A DNA stretch of 64,000 nt from IMG/VR virus record IMGVR_UViG_3300020183_004379, positions 1 to 64,000 of that record; one strand, 5' to 3'. This DNA is from a virus. Both the position numbers and the translations under genes were made by a program. The notes beneath the pieces were generated by a model, which was given only the letters and a program-made list of their open reading frames with translations, did no database searches and was not told the origin of the DNA. Below are positions 41,463 to 48,886 of the stretch, in pieces (position 1 is the stretch's first letter; the number at the start of each line of letters is the position of its first letter).

Positions 41463-41698
41463 AAATCGTCTCCTTCTAGTTGTCTAAGCCAAGCGTCAAC
41501 TTGGTTTTCTGCTTCTTCCAGAGTTATGGCATACACTGTGGCAACCATGCGTCCGCTTTTGTTGATCTTTAGATCAAATGGTACTACCCCTGCGCTTAAA
41601 ATAATATCAGCATCGTCCAGCTGCCTTACAATGCGGAACTTTTGCATGGCCTTGGCTCTACTGATTAAATTTTCTGTTATTTCCTTAGCTGTTTTCAT
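41459..41698 (-). CDS. Small phage protein, 79 aa
   Basis: 79 aa from the ATG at 41698 with a GGAG site. ITENLISRAKAMQKFRIVRQ and a beta-rich centre (VVPFDLKINKSGRMVATVYA) with ATGA overlap to the next gene. It may be a small alpha/beta adaptor; no family recognised. Confidence 0.55.
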   Translation of the reverse strand: MKTAKEITENLISRAKAMQKFRIVRQLDDADIILSAGVVPFDLKINKSGRMVATVYAITLEEAENQVDAWLRQLEGDDL

Positions 41699-41706
41699 CA
41701 ATGCTC

Positions 41707-41925
41707 CTAGTTGATGCTTGGTGGCGTTATCTTTATAACTTTGCCACGCAAGTCACTAATGTTATCTACCATGTTGTTGTAATCAGTTTCATTTAACGCA
41801 CTTCTGTATAAAGAAAGGCCTGCTGTGCTCAGAACTGCTGCGATTTCAATTACTTCGTAACCTTCGCCACACAGGTTATCTATCTGTTGCCATACAATCT
41901 CATGAAGTTTATTCAAATTTTTCAT
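41707..41925 (-). CDS. Small phage protein, 72 aa
   Basis: 72 aa, helical start (NKLHEIVWQQIDNLCGEGYE), ATGA overlap with folE. No domain recognised. It is probably co-translated with folE. Confidence 0.55.
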   Translation of the reverse strand: MKNLNKLHEIVWQQIDNLCGEGYEVIEIAAVLSTAGLSLYRSALNETDYNNMVDNISDLRGKVIKITPPSIN

Positions 41926-42689
41926 CGTGGAGCAAACTCCTGTTGTAGTTTGATATTGTCCATGAACTCTTTCTTAACTCCTGGATCACTTTTGAATACG
42001 CCAGTGAGCACAGTTGTTTGAGTCAATGAACTATGTGCCATGATGCCACGGTTTTCACAACATCCGTGTGTGGCTTGAATGTATACACCTACATCTCGAC
42101 TTCCAGTGGCTTTCATGATCTCTCTAGCAATGTCATTGCATAACTCTTCCTGTAGTGTACCACGGCGAGCACACCATTGAGCAAGGCGAGTGTACTTAGA
42201 CAGTCCAATGAGTTTTTCGGCAGCAATGATTCCAATATATGCCACTCCATTAACTGGTTGATGATGATGACTGCACATACTGCGAAGCTCGCTGCGGACA
42301 ACTAGCATGCCGTCATAACGGTCTTGTGTATCGTTTGGAAATGCTGTGGCGCTGGGTGATGGATCATATCTGCCTGCCATAATTTCATGAAAGTACATCT
42401 TGGCCAATCGCCGAGCTGTACCTTGACTGTTAGGATCTGTTTCTCTATCTATTAACAGTGTATCTAGTACTTGTTCAAACGCAGTTGTGGCTTCATCTAT
42501 CAACTGTGTTTTCATGTAATCATCAACATATTCGCTGATATTGTCTCCGGCCCAAAATCTTTTACCATCTCGCCGCATCTTGAATGCAAGATGTTTATGT
42601 GCTTGGCCTATTTCATATCCGCCATTGCCGGGCATAGCATCTAATCCTGTTTCTGAATTATTACTAATGTGTGCTTTGTTGTAAACCAT
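41922..42689 (-). CDS. folE: GTP cyclohydrolase I (FolE)
   Basis: 255 aa. CSHHHQPVNG (C139, H141) and HGCCENRG (H208, C210 or C211) hold the zinc ligands; LIGLSKYTRLAQW and RRGTLQEELCNDIA are the standard GTP cyclohydrolase I motifs. It makes dihydroneopterin triphosphate from GTP, the first step of folate and 7-deazaguanine synthesis. QueD and QueE encoded nearby favour the latter. It has a TTGACA/TATAAT promoter and a CGGAG site. Confidence 0.92.
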   Translation of the reverse strand: MVYNKAHISNNSETGLDAMPGNGGYEIGQAHKHLAFKMRRDGKRFWAGDNISEYVDDYMKTQLIDEATTAFEQVLDTLLIDRETDPNSQGTARRLAKMYFHEIMAGRYDPSPSATAFPNDTQDRYDGMLVVRSELRSMCSHHHQPVNGVAYIGIIAAEKLIGLSKYTRLAQWCARRGTLQEELCNDIAREIMKATGSRDVGVYIQATHGCCENRGIMAHSSLTQTTVLTGVFKSDPGVKKEFMDNIKLQQEFAPR

Positions 42690-42728
42690 TTATTTCTCCG
42701 AGTTATAGCCGAGGATGGCTAGCGTTTT

Positions 42729-42757
42729 ATTATAGATTTATTTAGATGTTGTGTCAA
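42729..42757 (-). promoter_or_regulatory. Sigma70-like promoter (TTGACA, 17, TATAAT) for folE
   Basis: TTGACA (42757-42752), 17 bases, TATAAT (42734-42729). Both consensus boxes are perfect; the -35 box lies inside the 3' end of the galE-like gene. A 39-base leader leads to folE. Confidence 0.75.
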
Positions 42758-43727
42758 CTGAATTTGATGGGTTATTATACCAGTTCCAGGCTGAACGCAC
42801 AATATTGCTCAGATCTGAATGTTCAGGACTCCATCCTAGAATTGTTTTTGCCAATTGATTGCTTGCAACCAATCGATCAGGATCTCCAGGCCTTCGAGGG
42901 CCAATGGCTGTGCGAATTTCTCCAATTTCTTTAGTCACGCAATCCATCACTTGCTGGTTGCTATAACCTTGTGACGATCCAAGATTAAGTGCCAAACACG
43001 ATTCCATGTCGCTTAACAGATAAGAAACTGCCAGGCTATGTGCATTGGCTAGATCAGTCACATGCACATAGTCTCGTATGCAAGTGCCATCTGGTGTATT
43101 ATAATCGTTGCCATTCAGAGTAAACACAGTGTCATTTCGTATGCTCTCAAGAAGTCTTGCCACTATGTGTGTGGCGTCAGGTGCTTGTCCTAATGTGCCT
43201 GATTCATCTGCACCGCAGGCGTTGAAGAAGCGCAAACTTGCACTCTTCATTCCATACGCTCTATTGAAATCTGTAAGCATGATTTCTATCATGGCCTTGC
43301 TCTGGCCATAAGGACTTAGAGGATTGTAAGGATCTTGTTCCTGGATGTTGTCTTTGTCAGGCGCTCCATACACTGCTGCACTGCTGGAAAAAACAACCAC
43401 AGGCGTAGTGTCAAGATATCTAAGTGAATTGAGTAAAGCAGCAGTCTTTGCCACATTGTTTGTGTAGTACTCGCCAGGATTGGCCACGCTTGGACCTACC
43501 AAACTGGTACCTGCCAGATGAACTACCGCTTGGGGTGCATGCTGTACCAGTGCATCAACGCAGGTTGGGCTATGATAATCAGCTTCAATGAACTGATCCA
43601 TGTGTTTCAGAGTGTGTTCTCTGCGCACACGATCAAGACCAATTACTTCATAACCATCTTCTTTTAATTTCTTACACACATGGCTACCAATGTAACCAGT
43701 TGCTCCTGTAACAAATACTTTGATCAT
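42738..43727 (-). CDS. galE: UDP-glucose 4-epimerase-like (GalE)
   Basis: 329 aa. FVTGATGYIGSHV (NAD motif), SSSAAVYG and SPYGQSK (catalytic Ser/Tyr/Lys), RFFNACGAD, and DGTCIRDYVHV with the galactose epimerase C-terminal region. It interconverts UDP-glucose and UDP-galactose or the N-acetyl forms. It would supply donors for the glycosyltransferases at 7-19 kb and 46 kb. It overlaps the upstream gene by 4 bases. Confidence 0.9.
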   Translation of the reverse strand: MIKVFVTGATGYIGSHVCKKLKEDGYEVIGLDRVRREHTLKHMDQFIEADYHSPTCVDALVQHAPQAVVHLAGTSLVGPSVANPGEYYTNNVAKTAALLNSLRYLDTTPVVVFSSSAAVYGAPDKDNIQEQDPYNPLSPYGQSKAMIEIMLTDFNRAYGMKSASLRFFNACGADESGTLGQAPDATHIVARLLESIRNDTVFTLNGNDYNTPDGTCIRDYVHVTDLANAHSLAVSYLLSDMESCLALNLGSSQGYSNQQVMDCVTKEIGEIRTAIGPRRPGDPDRLVASNQLAKTILGWSPEHSDLSNIVRSAWNWYNNPSNSVDTTSK

Positions 43728-43942
43728 TTTTTATCTCTTTTTTTAACTGCGTCTGACAACATGCTTTTAACCAGTAGAACCACTCTACCTTTTTCTTTTT
43801 CCGTTAACACCTGTACCAGCATCTGCTTGTCTTCGTAGCTTTTGGCATTGTCTAAAAATTCCTCAGGCACAGCTAATTTCTTTTTCTTTTTGAGGTCTTT
43901 TTTTATCTTGTCTAACTCGTCTTTGGGATCTGTATCACTCAT
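43724..43942 (-). CDS. Small charged phage protein, 72 aa
   Basis: 72 aa, Lys/Asp/Glu-rich (ELDKIKKDLKKKKKLAVPEE), helical. ATGA overlap with galE and 8-base overlap upstream. Function unknown. Confidence 0.6.
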   Translation of the reverse strand: MSDTDPKDELDKIKKDLKKKKKLAVPEEFLDNAKSYEDKQMLVQVLTEKEKGRVVLLVKSMLSDAVKKRDKK

Positions 43943-44429
43943 CTTCTTTGAAGTCTGTTACATTGCCATGCTCATCTGCAATGATAATACGAACTGTTTC
44001 TTCTTGCTCATTGACAATTTCAATAGGACCCCATATCCAGCATTCGGTGTCACTTAAATACCAATCTTCTTGATCCTCTAGTGCATAGAATCCTTCTTCT
44101 TCGATCAGTTCCATCAAACTATCTTGTTCTTCTTCCGACATGTCATCTGGAAAATCAATATCTTCCCAACAGCCATCCCAGGTTTCAATCAGTTCAACAT
44201 TCTCAATGTTGTTGTTGTAACAGTTGTTCATGTCAATACTGTCTTTGCGACCGTCACCACCGGGTACAAAATCATATTCAAATTCCGGAGGATTGTCGTC
44301 TGTGGTAGTCACAGTCCAAGAGCCAGTACGCCAACCAATTTTGCGTGTGATTTCTTTACCGTCCTTGACAAAATGTTCATGCTCTTCAACGGTTTTTTTG
44401 TAGTAGTTCTTAACAGTCCATATAGCCAT
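43935..44429 (-). CDS. Acidic phage protein, 164 aa
   Basis: 164 aa with TVKNYYKKTVEEHEHF at the start and a very acidic centre (DDMSEEEQDSLMELIEEEG), ending in a beta-strand region. It has GGAG before the ATG. Strong negative charge might mean DNA mimicry or binding to a basic partner; no evidence beyond composition. Confidence 0.6.
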   Translation of the reverse strand: MAIWTVKNYYKKTVEEHEHFVKDGKEITRKIGWRTGSWTVTTTDDNPPEFEYDFVPGGDGRKDSIDMNNCYNNNIENVELIETWDGCWEDIDFPDDMSEEEQDSLMELIEEEGFYALEDQEDWYLSDTECWIWGPIEIVNEQEETVRIIIADEHGNVTDFKEDE

Positions 44430-44438
44430 GATATCTCC

Positions 44439-45515
44439 TCAATTGATAGATTGTACAGGTTCACCACAGTCAGGGCAACACATTTGGCCATCCCAGTCAT
44501 TGGTGTTGTTGGCACTACCACTCCAACCGCAGTGATCGCAATTTAATACTTCATCTTGCTCTTCAACAGCAAGTGACAAATACATTTGATACAATTCGTC
44601 ACGATGAAACTGCTCATCTGGGTCATAGGCAATCCCTCGCCATTGTTTAATTTTTAAGGGCGTTTTTGTTCCCCCCCATTCACTGTGCCAGAACTTGCCA
44701 GACCATATGGCATAATAGATATGTCCCTGCTTGTCTTCTACTTCATACTTGCCTGCAACTACAGGTTTAGTTTTTTTAGGAAACCAATCAGTGAGCCCGT
44801 ATTTGATATCGTCCATGTCACGATATCTTGTGTACCCTTGGTCCGCAGTGTTACTGCCTGCAATGTAAAATGCAAAATCAGATCCTTTGCCATTGGTATC
44901 ACCGCCATCATTGCACAGTTCTTCACCATCGTACTCTGCACCTGTGATAATCTCATTTGAATCAAAATCATCTATGATCAAGCATAGTTTTTCTGGATCA
45001 AAAGGAGCACTGAGTTCTATGTCTGCTGAGAAGAAAGTTCCTTTGTCAGCAGTATAACCAAAAAATACAACTGTGCCTTTGGGTTGGCTGTCAATCCAAA
45101 TTTCGTCGCGAGTGGTCAACTCTACATCACACCCATCAAGTGCTTCTAAACTGCGTTCATACACTACTTCGCTATTTTCATCCAAAATCTGCATGGTGCC
45201 AGATGCTCGGTCTACTCCGTACACATGTCCCATGTTTTCGCATTCATGCCAAGATCCTGGAAAAAATGGCCACATGGATTCTGGTATATTATGTGTTTCA
45301 GCGTAATCACTGTCCCAGGCAAAATCAGCCACACTCAGTCTGCGTTTGCGAAAGTAATCGTATATGTTTCTATCAACTGTGCCCATGGCGTACTCGCCGC
45401 CGTAGCCCCACAGCTGGATTTTATAAGTTCGCGGTGTGAACTTCAGTACTTTGATCAGATGTTCGTGGTCCGGGTTAACTGGTTCAGCAGTGTTTTGAGT
45501 TGATTTCTTCACCAT
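44439..45515 (-). CDS. Phage protein with C-terminal zinc ribbon, 358 aa
   Basis: 358 aa. Acidic beta-rich body; the C-terminus has CDHCGWSG and, 20 residues later, CCPDCGEP, which form a Cx2C...Cx2C zinc ribbon. No enzyme motif recognised. It overlaps the upstream gene by 32 bases. A role in nucleic acid or protein binding is likely from the zinc ribbon. Confidence 0.65.
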   Translation of the reverse strand: MVKKSTQNTAEPVNPDHEHLIKVLKFTPRTYKIQLWGYGGEYAMGTVDRNIYDYFRKRRLSVADFAWDSDYAETHNIPESMWPFFPGSWHECENMGHVYGVDRASGTMQILDENSEVVYERSLEALDGCDVELTTRDEIWIDSQPKGTVVFFGYTADKGTFFSADIELSAPFDPEKLCLIIDDFDSNEIITGAEYDGEELCNDGGDTNGKGSDFAFYIAGSNTADQGYTRYRDMDDIKYGLTDWFPKKTKPVVAGKYEVEDKQGHIYYAIWSGKFWHSEWGGTKTPLKIKQWRGIAYDPDEQFHRDELYQMYLSLAVEEQDEVLNCDHCGWSGSANNTNDWDGQMCCPDCGEPVQSIN

Positions 45516-45738
45516 GATAAGTTCCTTTGAGAGTTTCTAGTAGTTTATACTGTTCAAAAAGTTTTGTCATGTCCACACGCTCGGATCCAGATTGCATGAA
45601 AAATTTCTGATCATGTGCCCAAGCCACAGCACTGCGTTGCAAGATGTCGCGAGCCATGCTAGGATTGATGTCGTGCCAATACACAGTTTCAGTTAACAAT
45701 TGGTGCCACAACTCAAAGTCCATCAGGATCCTGGTCAT
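45484..45738 (-). CDS. Small helical phage protein, 84 aa
   Basis: The ATG at 45738 is preferred; the frame is open to a TTG at 45759. DFELWHQLLTETVYWHDI and MTKLFEQYKLLETLKGTY are helical. It overlaps the small membrane ORF at 45713-45817 by 26 bases. Function unknown. Confidence 0.5.
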   Translation of the reverse strand: MTRILMDFELWHQLLTETVYWHDINPSMARDILQRSAVAWAHDQKFFMQSGSERVDMTKLFEQYKLLETLKGTYHGEEINSKHC

Positions 45739-45817
45739 GATGTTTGGTTTCGCTGTCAACCATGCGTATGAAAAAATACATGGCCACTACCAGAAGAATT
45801 CCGAGGACATAAATCAT
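45713..45817 (-). CDS. 34-aa single-span membrane miniprotein
   Basis: An ATG at 45817, 2 bases after the glycosyltransferase stop, opens a 34-codon frame: one membrane helix (IYVLGILLVVAMYFFIRM) and a polar tail ending DQDPDGL. The helix and gene-tight placement support it, although no ribosome site is obvious. Confidence 0.45.
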   Translation of the reverse strand: MIYVLGILLVVAMYFFIRMVDSETKHHDQDPDGL

Positions 45818-45819
45818 GA

Positions 45820-47010
45820 TTAGAATTTACTTTCGTGAGTGTGTTTACGATAGTCAGTGCTCATGCGTAGCCATTGCTCGCCAGAACCTTGCATGATGTC
45901 AACAATGCGATCCACGGTGCCGTTGGTCCAGTCTGAAATTTGTCCTATCCTTGGACTCTCCATGTACAAGAGTTTTTCCAGTTTTTTACAAGCGTCTTTT
46001 AATGACCAAGGAACATATAGTCTTGTATGGTCATTAGCAAAAGTTTCAGGGAAAGACCTATAAGCAGGATATAGAACATTGCACCCAAGAGTATCTGCTT
46101 CCGAGACTGTGTTGGAAACCCAATCTTGAAGGGCGCAATTAAACAGCACACGAGTATCATTGAGCAGAGCATAGTACACATTTTTTTCCAAGTCCTGATG
46201 GATCTTCAATCTACCGTCGGCCTGCATCTGTCGTGTACGAGCCATGTAGCTGTCGTTGTTGCTACGCAATGGCGCACCAGAGAATACACAAAACTCCACT
46301 TGATTGCCAGGATTGCGTTGGTTGTACAGTTCAATCAAGTCCATGTAAAAATTTGGCTGTTTCTCTTGATCCCAACGAGCTGCAAATCCCACCCGCATGG
46401 CTCTTTCCAAGAAAGGTTTGAGTTCTCCGGGCACACGCTCGCGCACTTCTTCCTTGCCAAAGGCCAGGCCGGATATGTTGTAGATAGGACAGTCCCAACC
46501 AGCAATCTTCATGTGCATGACCATTTCTTCGTTGGTGGCTAGGATCGCACCCCCGGAGTCTCGCACCAACTCGCATACCATTTTTTCATAGATGCCCATC
46601 CACTTTGACATGCCCCATACATGTACAAAATCATCAGGATCAATGGCTTGAGCAAGACAACGCACAAAAATCCTAGGACGCAGAGACTCAGGCACTTGAT
46701 TGAGAATGTAAGGTAAGCTCTCGATACCGGGTTGAAACATGTCTTCAAAGTAGATAACGTCTTCACTTGTGACTTCTCCTTGTTGCATCAGTCGCACCAG
46801 ATTCATCAATTGGCTCATGCCAAAGTAGCTGCGGCCGTGTGCATCCAACACCTGACCAACCACGATCTTTTGCCCGTTGTCTAGTGTAAGGCCAGGAACA
46901 TAACTAACATCTAGACCGCGCCGCTCAAACACACGCCGGTTCCACTCTGTGAGTTGTAGTGTGTAACGGGCTTTGTATGATTCAAGACCCATGTAGTAGA
47001 GTTTACGCAT
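45820..47010 (-). CDS. GT-B-type glycosyltransferase-like protein, 396 aa
   Basis: 396 aa. The C-terminal half has RVLFNCALQDWVSNTVSEA and TLGCNVLYPAYRSFPETF, the pattern of the donor-binding part of GT-B glycosyltransferases, and MRVGFAARWDQEKQPNFYMD at its start. The N-terminal half shows acceptor-type alpha/beta structure. Probable target: phage DNA, virion or host envelope. A DNA-glucosylating role as in T4 is possible but not shown. Confidence 0.6.
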   Translation of the reverse strand: MRKLYYMGLESYKARYTLQLTEWNRRVFERRGLDVSYVPGLTLDNGQKIVVGQVLDAHGRSYFGMSQLMNLVRLMQQGEVTSEDVIYFEDMFQPGIESLPYILNQVPESLRPRIFVRCLAQAIDPDDFVHVWGMSKWMGIYEKMVCELVRDSGGAILATNEEMVMHMKIAGWDCPIYNISGLAFGKEEVRERVPGELKPFLERAMRVGFAARWDQEKQPNFYMDLIELYNQRNPGNQVEFCVFSGAPLRSNNDSYMARTRQMQADGRLKIHQDLEKNVYYALLNDTRVLFNCALQDWVSNTVSEADTLGCNVLYPAYRSFPETFANDHTRLYVPWSLKDACKKLEKLLYMESPRIGQISDWTNGTVDRIVDIMQGSGEQWLRMSTDYRKHTHESKF

Positions 47011-47314
47011 TGTTGCGATTTCCTGATCTATAGTTGTTCAACCCTCTTGGGCCACGATTGTCTCGATTGAAAGGCTTGCGTGGAGCCTCGTTTGGATCTT
47101 TGTTAGCCCAGTTCCAGTGATTTTTAGTATATCCTCGTTCTTTGAAACGCATGAAATCAGAAAAATCTTTATCGCGTTCATTGTACAATGCTGCCTCATT
47201 AAATACACGACCGTGTGAAACACAGAACTCGCGATATTTTTCCAAGTCATCATAGATTTGATTGACTTCTGGTTTCATAACAAAGTATTTGGTAAGCCAC
47301 TTTGGGTTTGCCAT
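47003..47314 (-). CDS. Conserved T4-like phage protein, 103 aa
   Basis: The ATG at 47314 with an AGGAGA site is chosen. 103 aa: PKWLTKYFVMKPEVNQIYDD, a helical part, and an Arg/Asn/Gly-rich tail (NRDNRGPRGLNNYRSGNRNN) that looks disordered and basic. I recall this type in T4-like cyanophages; function unknown. It overlaps the glycosyltransferase by 8 bases. Confidence 0.65.
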   Translation of the reverse strand: MANPKWLTKYFVMKPEVNQIYDDLEKYREFCVSHGRVFNEAALYNERDKDFSDFMRFKERGYTKNHWNWANKDPNEAPRKPFNRDNRGPRGLNNYRSGNRNNA

Positions 47315-47328
47315 CTTGATTTCTCCTA

Positions 47329-47775
47329 TTATACTGGATGGTAAAAAGTTTTTTCTGGGGTGCGGGGATCTCGATAAACAATTTCGCAACCGTTTTCGTC
47401 GTCTTCGCTTACAGAGATAATAACATGTCTGCCAGGATAGCGCAAGTTGATTTGAGTGTACAAGTCGTCTGCGATCATTTCGCAGCTTTTGTAATCCAGT
47501 TCTAGAACCGAATTGGAACCATTATACAGGCTTTCCAGCCATCGTTTGAATTGGATGAACTCGATGTCCCGATCATTGTGGAACACAGAGATTGACACCC
47601 GAAAGTGAAAGATATGGCGATGAGGGTAACCAAGAAAAGATACATCCGCAAGACGAGGATCCTCCAGTGCTGCTGGGTATTTATGTATGCCTTCTTTTTG
47701 AAATCGTACCCAGATCATGCGATCTGCAACTTCGCTGTTAATATTTGTTTGTTCGCGTTCTGCAAAAATACTCAT
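47329..47775 (-). CDS. Conserved phage protein, possibly T-fold-like, 148 aa
   Basis: The ATG at 47775 overlaps the stop of the upstream zinc-finger ORF. GYPHRHIFHFRVSISVFH, then DIEFIQFKRWLESLYN, LDYKSCEMIADDLYTQI, and VSVSEDDENGCEIVY. The order of strands and helix and the SCE..A..L segment resemble QueD-like T-fold proteins but the catalytic motifs are not clear. Conserved in T4-like marine phages as I recall. Function unknown. Confidence 0.6.
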   Translation of the reverse strand: MSIFAEREQTNINSEVADRMIWVRFQKEGIHKYPAALEDPRLADVSFLGYPHRHIFHFRVSISVFHNDRDIEFIQFKRWLESLYNGSNSVLELDYKSCEMIADDLYTQINLRYPGRHVIISVSEDDENGCEIVYRDPRTPEKTFYHPV

Positions 47776-47924
47776 TTGCCAAACCATCCTTTGATAGTGT
47801 TAATTAATGTTAGATATCGAAAGTGATATGGAGTAAAATTCCACATGGGTGGATGCAATGGGCATCGACCTTGATTGTAGTCACAGGCCGGAGTGTACTC
47901 TTTGCCGCAAGTGTCACAGGTCAT
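47772..47924 (-). CDS. 50-aa protein with four-cysteine zinc-finger-like motif
   Basis: A 50-codon frame between ATGA overlaps at both ends (47924/47921 and 47775/47772). Cysteines at 3, 6, 14 and 21 (MTCDTCGKEYTPACD, then GRCPLHPP) could bind zinc. The tail is aromatic and basic (YHFRYLTLINTIKGWFGK). The two ATGA junctions strongly support translation. Confidence 0.7.
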   Translation of the reverse strand: MTCDTCGKEYTPACDYNQGRCPLHPPMWNFTPYHFRYLTLINTIKGWFGK

Positions 47925-48124
47925 GACAGTAGCCCTTTTACCATGTTTTGTATGTGTGCATCCTCAAGGAAAAACTGATAGGTGCTGTCATTAACTATTT
48001 CACCTTGATCATTTAGGCTTTCTCCGGTAAACTCCACGCACCAAAGATTCTCCGGGCTTAGACACTTGTTCATACGCCCTTTTAATCTAAATGCAGGTTC
48101 ATCTCTAATTAAAAATTCTTTCAT
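47921..48124 (-). CDS. Small phage protein, 67 aa
   Basis: 67 aa; FRLKGRMNKCLSPENLWCVE and an acidic end (YQFFLEDAHIQNMVKGLLS). ATGA overlaps on both sides. Function unknown. Confidence 0.6.
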   Translation of the reverse strand: MKEFLIRDEPAFRLKGRMNKCLSPENLWCVEFTGESLNDQGEIVNDSTYQFFLEDAHIQNMVKGLLS

Positions 48125-48639
48125 GTTATCACCTCGTCTTGAGAGTATTTAGACCAGTCTGTAAACACCGCACGATTTTTTAGATCATGCAAACTATGAC
48201 ACCAGACACCAGGATTTGTAGCTTGAAAATCTTTGTCGTCAATTTTGATAATTGTATTGTAGTTGTACAATTTGGCATATGGTAGTTTAACACTGATCAT
48301 GGGTATAAATCTATCATGTTCGATCAAACTGCCTTCCAAAAGTCCTTCAGCTGACTTTAGATCTAGATCCAGCGTACACCATGCGCCATGCATGAGACAC
48401 GCACCAATCATGCTTTCCCAGGCATGCCATGTGTCGGCATCGTTCACAACAGGATTAGGAAAACTTTGGTTTGCACCGAAGTAGATATGCTCACAGTTGT
48501 TGCGCTGTGCAGCAGTCACAATATTCTTAGGATCCTGTACGCCAATTACGAATAATGTTTTCATGCCATAGGCAGGACTATGCTCTACTTCGGTGCCAAC
48601 AAACATTTGGACTGATTCGTGGCCTGTTCTGTTCATCAT
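48121..48639 (-). CDS. Conserved phage protein of the DpdA neighbourhood, 172 aa
   Basis: 172 aa. VQMFVGTEVEHSPAYGMKTL, then an alpha/beta part with IYFGANQSF and WCTLDLDLK, and KIDDKDFQATNPGVWCHSLH near the end. I recall this protein type in T4-like marine phages. It lies close to a DpdA-like gene, so a link with DNA modification is possible but not shown. The first two codons are both ATG. Confidence 0.6.
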   Translation of the reverse strand: MMNRTGHESVQMFVGTEVEHSPAYGMKTLFVIGVQDPKNIVTAAQRNNCEHIYFGANQSFPNPVVNDADTWHAWESMIGACLMHGAWCTLDLDLKSAEGLLEGSLIEHDRFIPMISVKLPYAKLYNYNTIIKIDDKDFQATNPGVWCHSLHDLKNRAVFTDWSKYSQDEVIT

Positions 48640-48666
48640 ATTTTGAGACTTTCAATGGTTAGGATA

Positions 48667-48885
48667 TTAGTGATCATTGTAATCCTCGGGTAGGCGTTCG
48701 TGTTTGTCTTCCCATTCAAGGCGTGTGAGTCTTGAAATTTCGTCCTTGTATTTTAACTTCTGTTTCTTTAATTCTGCAACCTTTTGTTCATCCACATGAG
48801 AATGTCGCTCCATTTCTGTAATTTTGAGATCAATGACTCTATGCATCTCTTCCAAATGACGGATTCTATTTTTGATGTCACCCAT
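48667..48885 (-). CDS. YdcH/DUF465-like coiled-coil protein, 72 aa
   Basis: 72 aa from ATG 48885 with a perfect GGAGG site. IKNRIRHLEEMHRVIDLKI, then HSHVDEQKVAELKKQKLKYK: two helices forming a hairpin as in the YdcH (DUF465) family, whose function is poorly known. It is coupled to the DpdA-like gene (1-base gap). Confidence 0.7.
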   Translation of the reverse strand: MGDIKNRIRHLEEMHRVIDLKITEMERHSHVDEQKVAELKKQKLKYKDEISRLTRLEWEDKHERLPEDYNDH

Positions 48886-48886
48886 T